Made by a program: the position numbers and the translations under genes. 64,000 nucleotides of DNA. It comes from Ancylothrix sp. D3o. GTDB lineage: Bacteria; Cyanobacteriota; Cyanobacteriia; Cyanobacteriales; Oscillatoriaceae. This document shows, piece after piece, positions 16,652 to 26,205 of this stretch (position 1 is its first letter; each line of letters begins with the position of its first letter). The stretch is from assembly GCF_025370775.1 (NCBI RefSeq), contig NZ_JAMXEX010000003.1, forward strand, positions 310,001 to 374,000. Reading direction: 5' to 3'. The notes below the pieces were generated by a model. That model was given only the letters and a program-made list of their open reading frames with translations. It was not told the DNA's origin and did no database searches.

Positions 16652-19426
16652 ATGTGTATCAAATCTGTTTCTCGCTTGGCTGTAAAAATGACTGGGAAGT
16701 TGCCTTTGCGGGCAATTTTTATTTTTCCCTTCGTTTTCCAAATTGTTGGGGCTGTAGGAATTGTTGGCTATCTGTCTTTTAAAAACGGGCAGGAAGCGGT
16801 TAATAATTTGGCTAACCAGTTAATGAGGGAAGTGAGTGCGCGTGTTGAGCAAAACTTAGAAACTTTGCTGGCAAAGCCTCACGAAATTAATCAAAGTAAT
16901 TATGATGCGGTTCAGTTAGGAATTTTAAATTTTGAAAATTTGGATGATTGGGAAAAATATTTGTGGAGACAAGTTCAAGTTTATCCTTATATGAACTTTA
17001 TTGCAGTTGCCAATAAAAACGGAGATTATAGAGCCGGCGAAAAGCTTTCAGATGGCACTTTAAGGGTTAATGCGACGAAGGGAGAAGGAAGTGCTGATCC
17101 TTTTATTTTTTCTTCTTTCAATACTAATGAAAAGGGAGAGCGGACAACACTAGAATTCACTCGCAAAAATTCTGATCCTCGCCAGATTCCTTGGTTTATT
17201 GATGGAGTTAAGGCGGGTAAAGCAACATGGAGTTCTGTTTATATTTCATTTTTAGAACCGACTTTACTGGTGAGCGCGGTTAGGCCGGTTTATGATAAAG
17301 GGAATGAGTTAGAAGGGATGTTGCTTGCAACGTTACGCCTCGATCAGATTGGGAACTTTTTAAATACGCTGAAAATTGGCAAAATCGGCCAAGCTTTTAT
17401 TATGGAAAGAAGCGGCCTTATGGTAGCAACTTCTACGTCAGAAAAACCCTTTCGCTTTATAAACAACGAGAGAAAATTAATACAAGTTAAAGATAGCAAC
17501 AATTTGCTAACGAAAGCAACGAATAGCTATTTAACTGAGCGTTTTCAGAACTTAAAATCAATTCAAACTGCTCAGCAAATTAAGTTTGAATTTCAGGGAA
17601 ACTCTTATTTTCTGAGGGTGTTGCCGATCAAAGACAGTCACGATTTAGATTGGTTGATTGTTGTGGTGGTTCCTGAAAGCGATTTTATGGAGAAAATTAA
17701 CGATAATAACCGCACAACTGTTTTATTATGTCTGGTAGCTTTTGTGGGCGCTACAATGCTTGGCATTTTGACTTCGGGGTGGGTAATAAATCCAATTTTG
17801 AGATTAAATCAAGCGGCGAAAAATATTGCCAAAGGCGAGTGGGAAAAAACGACTGTTAAAATTGACCGTTCTGATGAATTGGGAGAGTTGGTGAAGTCTT
17901 TTAATTCGATGGCACGTCAGTTACAAGAATCTTTGGAAACCTTGGAGCAAAAAGTGGAGGAACGCACGGCAGAATTGATGGTTGCTAAAGAAAAAGCCGA
18001 AGTTGCTAACTATGCAAAAAGCACGTTTTTGGCGAATATGAGCCACGAGTTTCGCACGCCATTAAATGCGATTATTGGGTTTGCTCAATTAATGAAGCGC
18101 AGCCAATCTTTACCGCCAGAGCAATTAGAAAATATTAGTATTATTAACCGTAGTAGTGAGCATTTGTTGACGCTGATTAATAATGTTTTAGATTTGGCAA
18201 AAATTGAGGCCGGTCGCACGACAATCACGGAAAAGAATTTTGATTTACACCGGCTGCTGGATGATTTAGAAGATATGTTTAATTTCAAGGCAGAGGAAAA
18301 ACATTTGCAGTTAATTTTTGAGCGGATGCTTGATGTTCCCCAATATGTGCGAACCGATGAAATTAAGTTGCGACAAGTTTTAATTAATTTGCTGAATAAT
18401 GCTTTGAAATTTACTACAGAAGGGGGTGTGACAGTGCGGGTGAGTTCTGCTGGGGGAAAAGGTGAATTAGGAATGCCGGCGGAGTTACATTTTGCAATTG
18501 AAGATACCGGCCCAGGAATTTCCCAAGAGGAAATAAATCAAATTTTTGAAGCATTTGGGCAAACTCAAGTGGGTAAAGAATCACAAGAAGGGACGGGTTT
18601 GGGTTTGCCAATTAGCCGGCAATTTGTCCGGTTAATGGAAGGGGAAATTCGGGTGAATTCAGTGGTAGGAAAAGGCAGTATTTTTGAATTTAATATTATC
18701 GCTAAAGTGGGGGATAGAAGCGAAGTAGAAAATCAAAAGCAGGTGCGCCATGTGATGGGGCTGGAAGCAAACCAACCCCGTTATCGAATTTTGATTGTCG
18801 ATGATAAGCCGGTGAACCGACAATTGTTAGTTAAAATGCTTAATCCTTTGGGTTTTGATGTTAAGGAAGCAAAAAATGGTCAAGAAGCAATTGAAATTTG
18901 GGATAGTTGGGAACCGCATTTAATATGGATGGATATGCGAATGCCGGTGATGGATGGCTATGAAGCAACCAAGCATATTAAATCTACAATTAAAGGTCAG
19001 GCGACGGCAATTATTGCGCTGACGGCGAGTGCTTTGGAGGAAGAAAAAGCTATTTTTATTTCTGCCGGCTGTGATGATTTTATGCGGAAACCGTTTCGGG
19101 AAGCCGATATTTTTGAGACGATGCACAAACATATAGGTGTGCGTTATATTTATTCAGAAACGGCTGCCGGTGGGGTTGGGAAAGTGTCTCAAAAGGATAT
19201 CGAAGATCCTCTTAAACCCCAGGTTTTGGGGCTGTTACCGGCCTCTTTGTTGACGAGTTTGGAATATGCTGCGAGTGTTGCTGATATGGCCGGTGTTGAA
19301 GATTATATTGAGGAAATTCGCAGGGAAAATCCTTCGGTTGCTGAGGCGTTGATGAGTTTTGCTGCAAATTTTGACTATGACAAGATTGTTGAGATTATTC
19401 GAGCAGCAAAAAATCTCGAAAAATGA
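16652..19426 (+). CDS. Hybrid sensor histidine kinase (dCache-HAMP-HisKA-HATPase-REC)
   Basis: The 924-residue kinase has a first membrane helix at about 21-43 and an extracytoplasmic dCache-type sensor (about 45-345). A second helix (about 355-378), HAMP (about 378-430) and a coiled coil follow. The HisKA domain has phospho-accepting H465 ([12 protein letters not shown]). The ATPase domain shows [17 protein letters not shown] and GTGLGLPIS. The receiver domain (about 711-830) has phospho-acceptor D761 in [11 protein letters not shown] helical C-terminal tail of about 80 residues is typical of cyanobacterial hybrid kinases. It senses an unknown external ligand and probably relays phosphate to the neighbouring REC-cyclase. 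An in-frame ATG at codon 13 could be the true start. Confidence 0.94.
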   Translation: MCIKSVSRLAVKMTGKLPLRAIFIFPFVFQIVGAVGIVGYLSFKNGQEAVNNLANQLMREVSARVEQNLETLLAKPHEINQSNYDAVQLGILNFENLDDWEKYLWRQVQVYPYMNFIAVANKNGDYRAGEKLSDGTLRVNATKGEGSADPFIFSSFNTNEKGERTTLEFTRKNSDPRQIPWFIDGVKAGKATWSSVYISFLEPTLLVSAVRPVYDKGNELEGMLLATLRLDQIGNFLNTLKIGKIGQAFIMERSGLMVATSTSEKPFRFINNERKLIQVKDSNNLLTKATNSYLTERFQNLKSIQTAQQIKFEFQGNSYFLRVLPIKDSHDLDWLIVVVVPESDFMEKINDNNRTTVLLCLVAFVGATMLGILTSGWVINPILRLNQAAKNIAKGEWEKTTVKIDRSDELGELVKSFNSMARQLQESLETLEQKVEERTAELMVAKEKAEVANYAKSTFLANMSHEFRTPLNAIIGFAQLMKRSQSLPPEQLENISIINRSSEHLLTLINNVLDLAKIEAGRTTITEKNFDLHRLLDDLEDMFNFKAEEKHLQLIFERMLDVPQYVRTDEIKLRQVLINLLNNALKFTTEGGVTVRVSSAGGKGELGMPAELHFAIEDTGPGISQEEINQIFEAFGQTQVGKESQEGTGLGLPISRQFVRLMEGEIRVNSVVGKGSIFEFNIIAKVGDRSEVENQKQVRHVMGLEANQPRYRILIVDDKPVNRQLLVKMLNPLGFDVKEAKNGQEAIEIWDSWEPHLIWMDMRMPVMDGYEATKHIKSTIKGQATAIIALTASALEEEKAIFISAGCDDFMRKPFREADIFETMHKHIGVRYIYSETAAGGVGKVSQKDIEDPLKPQVLGLLPASLLTSLEYAASVADMAGVEDYIEEIRRENPSVAEALMSFAANFDYDKIVEIIRAAKNLEK

Positions 19427-19794
19427 TAAATTAATTAAAATAATAAAACTAATCTTCTTCTAGTTAAAGAATAATGTTGATGAGCCGATCACAAGCTTGC
19501 CCAGTCGTCATAGAGTTGATACTTTCCAAATTATCAAAAGTTTATTCTTAGCTTTCAGCTAATGCTTTTTTATATTCTATATTTTTCCCTTTTTTCATCC
19601 CCATAATAGCATTAAGTAGGCGTACGCTTTTACCATCATAAGCTAAATAGCATCTTTTTCCTCTTTTAGGACAAATTGTAATAGAAGCAGAGATTGCCTT
19701 CACCTGATGGCATTACTTTCACATCTTTTCGTCTCTCTCAAAAAAAAACAAAATGATATCCTAAAAATATCTCCCCCAAAATCTAAAAACCTTT
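19427..19794. other. Intergenic stretch, 368 bp
   Basis: Apart from the possible minus-strand remnant at 19548-19703 I see nothing nameable. The AT-rich end (19735-19790) should contain the methyltransferase promoter. Confidence 0.45.
19548..19703 (-). pseudogene. Small ORF or gene remnant of unknown family
   Basis: A 51-codon frame (GTG start) encodes CPKRGKRCYLAYDGKS and NAIMGMKKGKNIEYKKALAE and looks protein-like. Just upstream a different frame reads KVMPSGEGNLCFYYN, so this may be the frameshifted tail of a lost larger gene. It lies right next to the restriction-modification system, a usual place for decayed mobile genes. The family is not recognised. Confidence 0.35.
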
Positions 19795-20790
19795 ATGCTT
19801 GAATTCAACCGCATTATGCCCGGAAACTGCCTTGAAATTCTCCCACAAATCCCCGACAAAAGCATTGATTTAGTCATCCTCGATCCCCCCTACTGGAAAG
19901 TGGTAAGTGAAAAATGGGATTACAACTGGCGCACCCAAGAAGATTATGCAAACTGGTGTCAAAAATGGCTTACAGAAATTGCCAGAGTGATGAAACTTTC
20001 GGGCAGCCTCTATTTATTTGGTTATTTGAGAAACTTAATCCCTCTCCATAGCCATCTCCTTAATCTTGGCTTTCTTTTTCGCCAACAAATCATCATCGAT
20101 AAAGGCATTCGCGCCCTTGGCGGCAGAGCAACAAAAGGCTACAAAATGTTTCCTAATGTTACCGAATCTTTGTTGTTTTTTATCGGTGACAGCAAACCTT
20201 TTATTAAACAACTTCTCAAACAAAGACAAAAAGAACTGAAATTAACTGCTCAAGAAATTAACCGGCAACTGGGAGTTAAAGAAAACGGCGGCGGAATGTG
20301 GTCACTTTACACCGGCCAAAACATTCTCGCTCAAATTCCCACCCAAGAAATGTGGGAAAAATTGCAAGAAATACTGCAATTTGAGTATCCCTACGAAGAC
20401 ATCGCGCCGGTTTTTAACATCGAAATGGGGATAACAGATGTGTGGACAGATATTGATTTTTACGAAGAAAAAAGATATCATCCCACGCAGAAGCCGGTGA
20501 AATTGATGGAACGGATAATTAAAGCCAGCAGTAATCAAGGAATGGTGATTTTAGACCCCTTTTTGGGATGTGGTTCTACAGCCATTGCTTGCCATAATTT
20601 AGACCGCTATTTTATAGGAATTGAGCAAGAAGAAAACTATGTAAAAATTGCTAGAGAAAGACTGGAAAAGCTTAAAAAGCAAGGCCCACAAAATAGTAAT
20701 TCCCTATCTTCTATAGTGGCTACGTCAAACAATAAAATCCTTGAGCAAGCCGCATCATATCAGCAACTAACTCTTGATTTGGAAACTTAG
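19795..20790 (+). CDS. Type II DNA methyltransferase (DPPY, beta-type order)
   Basis: The 331-residue enzyme has the catalytic motif DPPY at 30-33 and, near the C-terminus (about 256-262), the AdoMet-binding motif DPFLGCGSTA preceded by HPTQKPVKL. This order, catalytic motif before the FxGxG-like motif, is the beta class of amino-methyltransferases, and DPPY favours N6-adenine. Between them lies a specificity region containing LTAQEINRQLGV, a helix-turn-helix-like segment. It protects host DNA against the convergent restriction enzyme at 20847-21731. The target sequence cannot be read from the protein. Confidence 0.9.
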   Translation: MLEFNRIMPGNCLEILPQIPDKSIDLVILDPPYWKVVSEKWDYNWRTQEDYANWCQKWLTEIARVMKLSGSLYLFGYLRNLIPLHSHLLNLGFLFRQQIIIDKGIRALGGRATKGYKMFPNVTESLLFFIGDSKPFIKQLLKQRQKELKLTAQEINRQLGVKENGGGMWSLYTGQNILAQIPTQEMWEKLQEILQFEYPYEDIAPVFNIEMGITDVWTDIDFYEEKRYHPTQKPVKLMERIIKASSNQGMVILDPFLGCGSTAIACHNLDRYFIGIEQEENYVKIARERLEKLKKQGPQNSNSLSSIVATSNNKILEQAASYQQLTLDLET

Positions 20791-20798
20791 AAACTATA

Positions 20799-20833
20799 AG
20801 GGCTGGTTGATTATCTATTTATTAACCAGCCCT
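20799..20833. terminator. Hairpin terminator between convergent methylase and nuclease genes
   Basis: AGGGCTGGTT (20799-20808) and AACCAGCCCT (20824-20833) are perfect 10-bp arms around a 15-base AT loop, with CTTTT after it on the plus strand. It sits 8 bases after the methylase stop and 13 before the nuclease stop, so it can serve both transcripts. Confidence 0.8.
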
Positions 20834-20846
20834 CTTTTACCAATAT

Positions 20847-21731
20847 TTATTGATTTCTTAGTGGCAGGTATTGCTTCAAACTCTCATCAAGACTTGTGGG
20901 TAAAGACTCTAAACCAACCCTTAAACGAAGGTTTTCCTTTTCCGGCTGATTTAAAAGGTTTGTTGGCATTGCTACTGAATCAAGAAAAGACCTATCTTCA
21001 TCGGGTTTTACATACTTTAGTATCTCTAGGCTAGGAGTTTCACTAATGGCCCTATGGACTAAGCAAGAAAAAGTTAAAATTGGATTACAAATATAGAACT
21101 GATAGCTATACGGCCAAAAATTTTTTGGCGCTGGTGTTTGCTCCGGTTTTTTTCTTTTAGCCGTTAAATAAATATGGTTATAATAGTTATACATTAACTC
21201 TCTAAATCGGGTATGGCGATCACTTGTAGGCCAAATTTCAAAAGATTGAATCCTTAACGTATCATAATCCTGATCCTCAAAGTTTGGATAATCAGCAATT
21301 ACTAAGATGACTCTTTCAATTTCTTTAATTAATTCGTTTAAATCTCTTTCACTCCTAATCGTAAAAAGCCACTTTGAATCATTATTTCTCTTGATCTTTA
21401 TTGAGCCGCATTCTGGGCAAGCTACTTCTAATCGTGCCACAGGTGATTTACAACTATTACACTTGTCGAGTTGGTCAATCCTAGAACAAGATTTTACCTC
21501 AGATCCATCCGCTAAATCCTTTCCTCTTGCACCAGTTCTTGTGCCTGGAACTCCTGTGATCAGCGAGGCTAAATGTTGCCCAGGATAACCCACTTTAAGG
21601 TTAGGAGTTTGCTTAGTTATTTTTGACCACTTTACAGCATTTATGCGGGGTTGAATAACCAACTCACTCAAAAGTTGCTTAATTTTATTTAAGTTATCGT
21701 CAATTGTAATTAAGTTTAGATTAGGGCGCAT
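20847..21731 (-). CDS. Type II restriction endonuclease, MamI-like
   Basis: Starting at the ATG at 21731, seven bases after the controller stop, the protein has 294 residues. An in-frame GTG at 21758 would overlap the controller gene. The segment VPGTRTGARGKDLADGSEVK has the D...ExK look of a nuclease active site, followed by a four-cysteine zinc-binding motif (CNSC ... CPECGS). From memory this arrangement resembles the MamI restriction endonuclease family, but I could not check it. Context is decisive: it lies behind a C-protein gene and convergent to a methyltransferase. It would cleave unmethylated foreign DNA. Confidence 0.8.
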   Translation of the reverse strand: MRPNLNLITIDDNLNKIKQLLSELVIQPRINAVKWSKITKQTPNLKVGYPGQHLASLITGVPGTRTGARGKDLADGSEVKSCSRIDQLDKCNSCKSPVARLEVACPECGSIKIKRNNDSKWLFTIRSERDLNELIKEIERVILVIADYPNFEDQDYDTLRIQSFEIWPTSDRHTRFRELMYNYYNHIYLTAKRKKPEQTPAPKNFWPYSYQFYICNPILTFSCLVHRAISETPSLEILKYVKPDEDRSFLDSVAMPTNLLNQPEKENLRLRVGLESLPTSLDESLKQYLPLRNQ

Positions 21732-21738
21732 AATTGAA

Positions 21739-21951
21739 TTAGTCTTTAAATAAATCACCGATGCTTAAACCCAAAGCATCAGCAATTTTTTGTACATTTA
21801 TTAATGTGATATTTTTTTCTGCTCTTTCAATCATTCCTATATAAGTTCGATGAAGATTTGCCTTTTCAGCCAACCCTTCTTGTGAAAGGTTCTGTTTTCG
21901 TCTTTCTTGCCTTACTTTTTGACCAAATTTGATTAAAACTTCTGGTTTCAT
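21739..21951 (-). CDS. Restriction-modification controller protein (C protein), XRE-type HTH
   Basis: The 70-residue protein is almost entirely one helix-turn-helix domain (about 10-65). It has the signature LSQEGLAEKANLHRTYIGMIERAEKN and ends in IADALGLSIGDLF, typical of C proteins of type II systems. It is 7 bases upstream of the nuclease gene on the same strand and should be co-transcribed. In the family, C dimers bind two-part palindromes before their own gene, first activating and later repressing C and R transcription. A matching palindrome lies 41 bases upstream of its start. Confidence 0.92.
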   Translation of the reverse strand: MKPEVLIKFGQKVRQERRKQNLSQEGLAEKANLHRTYIGMIERAEKNITLINVQKIADALGLSIGDLFKD

Positions 21952-21991
21952 GGCTTTTCAGCCACTTGAGAGATTAAACTCAATTTATGAG

Positions 21992-22028
21992 ATTGCTAAC
22001 TATAGGTCTACATACTATGATTAGCAAT
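21992..22028 (-). promoter_or_regulatory. Probable C-protein operator (palindrome upstream of the controller gene)
   Basis: ATTGCTAACTATAG (21992-22005) and CTATGATTAGCAAT (22015-22028) are inverted repeats matching at 12 of 14 positions with a 9-base spacer. The ACTATAG-like cores resemble known C-boxes. Position, 41 bases before the start codon of the C gene, is right for autoregulation. Confidence 0.72.
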
Positions 22029-22115
22029 AAGGGTCTCACACCCCCACAAATGGGCATGATCTCGCGTCGGCCTTTTGGGCCAAAATGGGTGCGCTCGTCT
22101 AGTATGTGATGGAAA

Positions 22116-22460
22116 ATGGCAAAATTACCCGCAGAAACAAGCGAAACAATATGGACATTGCTGCGACAACTTTTAACCATCGTAGAAGATGCCGGTGCCG
22201 CAGAATACACCCTTTTTGAACGCTATGGCGAAACCCCCAGCACCCTTGGCAACTTGGCAGACTTAAAAAAGCTTGCCGAAGAAGCAGCAACACGCTATTC
22301 CCAACTCTTCAAAATCCGCCTCCGCATAGCAGAGGCTAACCCAACCGCCCCAAACGATATGTTACGATTGGTGGACACAGCCATCACCCAAAACCAACTC
22401 AGGATTCCGGCGATGGAGCGCAGCATTCAAGAAATTAAGACGGAGTGGAACCTGCAATGA
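22116..22460 (+). CDS. Helical protein of unknown function, first of a pair
   Basis: The 114-residue protein (MAKLPAETSETIWTLLRQLL) is predicted to be all helical, acidic and soluble, with LADLKKLAEEAATRYSQLFKIRLRIAEA in its middle. Its stop overlaps the ATG of the following gene (ATGA), so the two are translationally coupled. I do not recognise it. It lies between the restriction system and groEL and could belong to neither. Confidence 0.65.
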   Translation: MAKLPAETSETIWTLLRQLLTIVEDAGAAEYTLFERYGETPSTLGNLADLKKLAEEAATRYSQLFKIRLRIAEANPTAPNDMLRLVDTAITQNQLRIPAMERSIQEIKTEWNLQ

Positions 22461-22657
22461 ACAACGAACCCCGCATCCCCGATGAAGAAACTCGAAAACG
22501 TCTTTCGATGAACCTGCGGAAAGCTCGCCTAGACTTAGAAGAATTTGGCTTACAACTAGAAGAAATAGAGGCCGGTTTAGATAAACACATCCGCGAACAA
22601 AAAATGAAGCGCCTCGAAAAATCGCGCCAATATTTAGATCAAATGTCAAAATCTTAA
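22457..22657 (+). CDS. Small coiled-coil protein, second of a pair
   Basis: The 66-residue product (MNNEPRIPDEETRKRLSMNL) is almost all charged helix with heptad-like spacing (RKARLDLEEFGLQLEEIEAGL). The ATG at 22457 overlaps the upstream stop in an ATGA, which is better than the in-frame GTG at 22445. Tight coupling suggests the two helical proteins form a complex. Function unknown. Confidence 0.62.
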   Translation: MNNEPRIPDEETRKRLSMNLRKARLDLEEFGLQLEEIEAGLDKHIREQKMKRLEKSRQYLDQMSKS

Positions 22658-22684
22658 AAACTAAAAAAAATCATAATAAAAAAA

Positions 22685-22713
22685 ACCGGTCTCTATTAGA
22701 AACCGGGCTTTTT
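22685..22713 (+). terminator. Hairpin terminator
   Basis: ACCGGT-C-TCT pairs with AGA-A-ACCGG, followed by GCTTTTT. It closes the two-gene unit ending at 22657 and resembles the ACCCGGTTTC hairpins elsewhere in the window. Confidence 0.6.
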
Positions 22714-22716
22714 GTA

Positions 22717-22735
22717 GGGTGGAAAAAACCCACCC
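22717..22735. repeat. GGGTGG...CCACCC hairpin
   Basis: A short inverted repeat of the GTAGGGTGG type lies just after the groEL stop side of the spacer. It is one of several such copies (6921, 8805, 25248, 61918). Confidence 0.5.
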
Positions 22736-22746
22736 CAAAATCAAAC

Positions 22747-24387
22747 TTAGTAATCGAAATCGCCGCCACCCATACCAGCACCGGCACCAGCACCAGCACC
22801 TTCTTTAGGCTCAGGCTTATCAACAACAATGCACTCAGTCGTCAACACCATACCGGCAATAGACGCAGCATTTTGCAGAGCAGAACGAGTCACCTTCGCA
22901 GGGTCAACAATTCCCGCCTCAAACAAATCAACAAACTCGTTAGAAGCAGCATTGTAACCAACATTAAACGGCTTCTCTTTCACCCGTTCAGCAATCACAG
23001 CACCATTCTGACCGGCATTTTCAGCAATCCGTTTCAGAGGAGCAGAAATTGCACGAGAAACAATCAAAGCACCAGTCAATTCTTCAGCAGACAAATTAGC
23101 ATTTGCCCACTGTTCCAACTCAGGCGCCAAATGAGCCAAAGTCGTACCACCACCAGGCACAATACCTTCTTCAACAGCAGCCTTAGTAGCGTTGATCGCA
23201 TCTTCCAAACGCAACTTGCGATCCTTCATTTCCGTTTCGGTTGCAGCACCAACCTTGATCACTGCAACACCACCGGCCAACTTAGCCAAACGCTCTTGCA
23301 ACTTCTCCTTATCATAAGAAGACTCGGTATCTTCCATTTGACGGCGAATTTGCTCACAACGAGTCTTAACAGCAGCCTCGTTTCCTTCAGCAACAATCGT
23401 CGTATTATCCTTAGTCAAAGTAATGCGACGAGCGCGACCCAACATATCAAGCTTAGTAGTTTCCAGCTTCAAACCGGCATCTTCAGTAATCACTTGACCG
23501 CCAGTTAATACAGCAATATCTTCCAACATTGCCTTACGACGATCACCAAAACCAGGAGCCTTAACAGCAGCCACATTCAGCACACCGCGCAAACGGTTTA
23601 CCACCAAAGTAGCCAAAGCTTCCTTCTCAATATCCTCAGCCAAAATCACCAGAGGACGACCGGCACGAGCCACCTGCTCAAGCACCGGCACCAAATCTTG
23701 AACCAGAGCAATTTTCTTATCAGTTAACAACAAGAAAGGCTCCTCAAAAACCGCCTCCATCCGCTCAGTATCCGTCACGAAATAAGGGGAAATATAACCC
23801 TTATCAAAACGCATACCTTCAGTAATTTCTAACTCGGTGGTCATGGATTTTCCTTCTTCCAAGGAAATCACACCTTCTTTACCCACCTTATCCATCGCCT
23901 CAGCGATCATATTGCCAACTTCTTCATCATTGCCGGCAGAAATTGAACCCACTTGAGCAATCGCCTTAGAATCTTCCACAGGGCGAGCGTGTTTGGCAAT
24001 TTGTTCTACCAAGAAACCAGCAGCTTTATCAATACCACGTTTCAGGATAATAGCATTAGCGCCGGCGGCCACATTACGCAGACCTTCTTTAACCATTGCG
24101 TGAGCCAAAACCGTTGCAGTCGTGGTGCCATCACCAGCGGCATCATTGGTTTTAGAAGCAGCTTGACGAATCAAAGCCACGCCGGTGTTTTCGACATGAT
24201 CTTCAAGCTCAATTTCTTTAGCAATAGTCACACCATCATTCACAATTTGAGGAGCGCCGAATTTCTTTTCCAGCACCACATTGCGACCTTTGGGCCCCAA
24301 AGTTACGGCCACAGCTTCGGCCAAAATATCCATACCCCGTTCCAGGGCGCGACGAGCATTTTCGTTGTAAATGATGCGCTTAGCCAT
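22747..24387 (-). CDS. groL: Chaperonin GroEL
   Basis: The 546-residue subunit of the 60-kDa chaperonin ring has all expected blocks: [13 protein letters not shown], the ATP site [21 protein letters not shown]-type apical segment ([14 protein letters not shown]), [13 protein letters not shown], and a Gly/Met tail [13 protein letters not shown]. Many second cyanobacterial GroELs lack this tail, so this looks like the groESL1 copy. It folds proteins in the cytoplasm with GroES and ATP. It follows groES on the same strand with a 107-bp gap, and the heat-shock sites lie upstream of groES. Confidence 0.98.
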   Translation of the reverse strand: MAKRIIYNENARRALERGMDILAEAVAVTLGPKGRNVVLEKKFGAPQIVNDGVTIAKEIELEDHVENTGVALIRQAASKTNDAAGDGTTTATVLAHAMVKEGLRNVAAGANAIILKRGIDKAAGFLVEQIAKHARPVEDSKAIAQVGSISAGNDEEVGNMIAEAMDKVGKEGVISLEEGKSMTTELEITEGMRFDKGYISPYFVTDTERMEAVFEEPFLLLTDKKIALVQDLVPVLEQVARAGRPLVILAEDIEKEALATLVVNRLRGVLNVAAVKAPGFGDRRKAMLEDIAVLTGGQVITEDAGLKLETTKLDMLGRARRITLTKDNTTIVAEGNEAAVKTRCEQIRRQMEDTESSYDKEKLQERLAKLAGGVAVIKVGAATETEMKDRKLRLEDAINATKAAVEEGIVPGGGTTLAHLAPELEQWANANLSAEELTGALIVSRAISAPLKRIAENAGQNGAVIAERVKEKPFNVGYNAASNEFVDLFEAGIVDPAKVTRSALQNAASIAGMVLTTECIVVDKPEPKEGAGAGAGAGMGGGDFDY

Positions 24388-24494
24388 AGTTAATTTCCGC
24401 GATTGTAGTAGATTTGTTTCTTGATTTTTGCTTGGGCTTCAATTTGGGTTTAATGCGTTGGGGAAAAATACCCCAACCCTGCTAAATTCCCAAA

Positions 24495-24806
24495 CTAGTT
24501 AACGACAGCGAGAATATCTTTTTCAGACAGTAAAACGTATTCCTCAGTACCGAGTTTGATATCGGTGCCGGCGTACTTAGAATAGAGAACTTTGTCGCCA
24601 ATTTTTACTTCCATTTCTTGACGAGAACCGTCCTCATTGCGCTTGCCAGGGCCAACTTGAACCACTTCGCCAATTTGGGGTTTTTCTTTAGCCGCATCCG
24701 GCAGTAAAATGCCACCTGCCGTCTTTTCTTCAGCAGCACTTACCTTTACAAAAACGCGATCTCCTAGAGGTTTGACGGTAGAAACACTCAGAGATACAGC
24801 AGCCAT
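24495..24806 (-). CDS. groES: Co-chaperonin GroES
   Basis: The 103-residue lid protein shows [12 protein letters not shown], the mobile-loop region [40 protein letters not shown] and [11 protein letters not shown], all typical of GroES. It is the first gene of groES-groL. CIRCE (24920-24946) lies about 114 bases before its ATG and a K-box-like site lies further upstream. This arrangement fits heat and light induction of groESL1. Confidence 0.98.
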   Translation of the reverse strand: MAAVSLSVSTVKPLGDRVFVKVSAAEEKTAGGILLPDAAKEKPQIGEVVQVGPGKRNEDGSRQEMEVKIGDKVLYSKYAGTDIKLGTEEYVLLSEKDILAVVN

Positions 24807-24919
24807 ACAAACTTCTCCAAACTACAAGTTATGTTGATCAATAATTCAGCAACGAAGCCGGCATTTTTACCTACGACCCACTCAAATTGAGTGTTTAGCA
24901 GGGGTGCCGGTGGAGTGAT

Positions 24920-24946
24920 TTAGCACTCTCAACTCCTGAGTGCTAA
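24920..24946 (-). promoter_or_regulatory. CIRCE element (HrcA operator)
   Basis: TTAGCACTC, nine spacer bases and GAGTGCTAA match the CIRCE consensus without a mismatch. In cyanobacteria the HrcA repressor binds here and is released on heat shock. It controls groES-groL. Confidence 0.96.
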
Positions 24947-24985
24947 TTTAGCGGAGAGCGATCCACCAATGCAACAGATTTTTCT

Positions 24986-25001
24986 GTACGGGTTCCCGAA
25001 C
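24986..25001 (-). promoter_or_regulatory. K-box-like site upstream of groESL
   Basis: On the minus strand the sequence GTTCGGGAACCCGTAC fits GTTCGG-NNAN-CCNNAC, the K-box reported upstream of cyanobacterial groESL1 and tied to light and heat response. The consensus is quoted from memory. Position just upstream of CIRCE agrees with the published arrangement as I recall it. Confidence 0.7.
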
Positions 25002-25247
25002 TAAAAGGGCCAAAAACCCAAAAAAAGCCTCCGCTCTTACCCAATAAATAACGAAATTAAAGCAACAAATCAAAGCAAAATAGCCCTGATTTAGATAGGT
25101 TTGAGGACAAATTTAATTTTTATAGAAAAATGAAAACTCCAAAAAATCACCATCCTCAATAGCAAGAGCAAATAAAAATCAGCCGCTCAAAAAGCTAAAA
25201 ACCTAGGATGGCCGGCCAGTGGTGGTAAGTAGAAGCACTTAATTATT

Positions 25248-25367
25248 TGTAGGATGGGTAGAGCGTAAGCGTAGCGCTATCGCGCACTACGTTACGCGTA
25301 GCGTGCCGAAGGCAAAACCCATCAAAGCCTGGAGAGTGTTGGGTTTCGTTCCTCTACCCAACCTACA
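25248..25367. repeat. 120-bp element with 16-bp terminal inverted repeats (MITE-like)
   Basis: TGTAGGATGGGTAGAG (25248-25263) and CTCTACCCAACCTACA (25352-25367) are inverted repeats matching at 15 of 16. The interior is itself packed with palindromic GTAGCGC/GCGCACTAC and ACGTTACGCGTAGCGT sequences. A second element with similar ends lies at 61918-61981. I see no target-site duplication, so its mode of spread is unclear. Confidence 0.7.
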
Positions 25368-25380
25368 TTACACCCAGAGT

Positions 25381-25406
25381 TTAATTAAGTTGACTTACTT
25401 AATTAA
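25381..25406. repeat. AT-rich 10-bp inverted repeat
   Basis: TTAATTAAGT (25381-25390) and ACTTAATTAA (25397-25406) are perfect inverted repeats around TGACTT. It adjoins the 120-bp element. It could be a protein-binding site or part of the repeat cluster. Confidence 0.5.
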
Positions 25407-25719
25407 GTAGAATCCCCAATGAGAATAAATGCTTGTAGCGGTTGGGCCAATCTGTCGCCGCAGGAGGATTCGTGCAATTGAAAGTGTTAAAGCTAGTACC
25501 CATAGCTTTAGGCCAAGGGCTCTGTTTCAGTCTCCGCAGGGGAATTATCTAATTTCTCTCTAGTATTTAGTAACTGATTAGCAGCCTCTTGTATCAACGT
25601 AGGACTGGGTTAGGATTAACTTTAGTAATTATTTCAATATTTCTGAATTCCTTTCCCTTAAGGTACATATTTAAAAAAGTTTTCGTATTTTTTTAGAAAA
25701 AAGCACTTCAGAATAACCG

Positions 25720-25863
25720 TCAATAAATTGGCAAACTCACTTTTTTGCTTTCCCCTTTTTTGAGAATTTTTTCTAATACTATTAAAGTTATATTTGAGAC
25801 AATATCGGCTGCATTTTTGTGTTGAATATTGGCAGAAATAAAGTTCTCTTCTTGATTAGACAT
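25720..25863 (-). CDS. Doubtful small ORF
   Basis: A 47-codon frame (MSNQEENFISANIQHKNAAD) has protein-like composition with an amphipathic IVSNITLIVLEKILKKG segment. There is no clear ribosome site, and I recognise no family. It is listed because it is the only plausible frame in the long spacer. Confidence 0.25.
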   Translation of the reverse strand: MSNQEENFISANIQHKNAADIVSNITLIVLEKILKKGESKKVSLPIY

Positions 25864-26205
25864 TATCCCGCAGTAATGCAAAGCCTCATTGCAGCGCACC
25901 GGCAAAGCAGCACAGATTCACAAACTCAACAAAACCCCCCCCAGTCAAAGTTAAAAAGCTCAATTCGCGGCGCACTCAATCAAATTGAGCAAAGCCGGTG
26001 CTGTTGCCAAGGCCGTAAAACTGCTTTTTAAGGAAATGGTTAAGGAGTGGCGTAATTAACCCAACACATACAACCGACCGTAACAGATGATTTAACGCCA
26101 TCGATTTTTTTTGCTCCCGACTTAAACTGAAAGCTTAGAATACTAGGGATAACGAACGAATAGTTTTATAGTGCTAACTGGTGTGAGTGAAATAGGAGCA
26201 AAAAA

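Larger units (their letters stand above)
24807..26205. other. Repeat-rich intergenic stretch, 1.4 kb
   Basis: The largest gap of the window. It holds the groESL control sites, a 120-bp element with 16-bp terminal inverted repeats (25248-25367), a PacI-like palindrome pair (25381-25406) and one doubtful small ORF on the minus strand (25720-25863). The rest, AT-rich with stop codons in all frames, shows no gene. Confidence 0.55.

Noticed and set aside
20774-21034. 86-codon plus-strand frame over the terminator and nuclease end
   Set aside because: It is a shadow of the minus-strand nuclease and crosses a strong hairpin.
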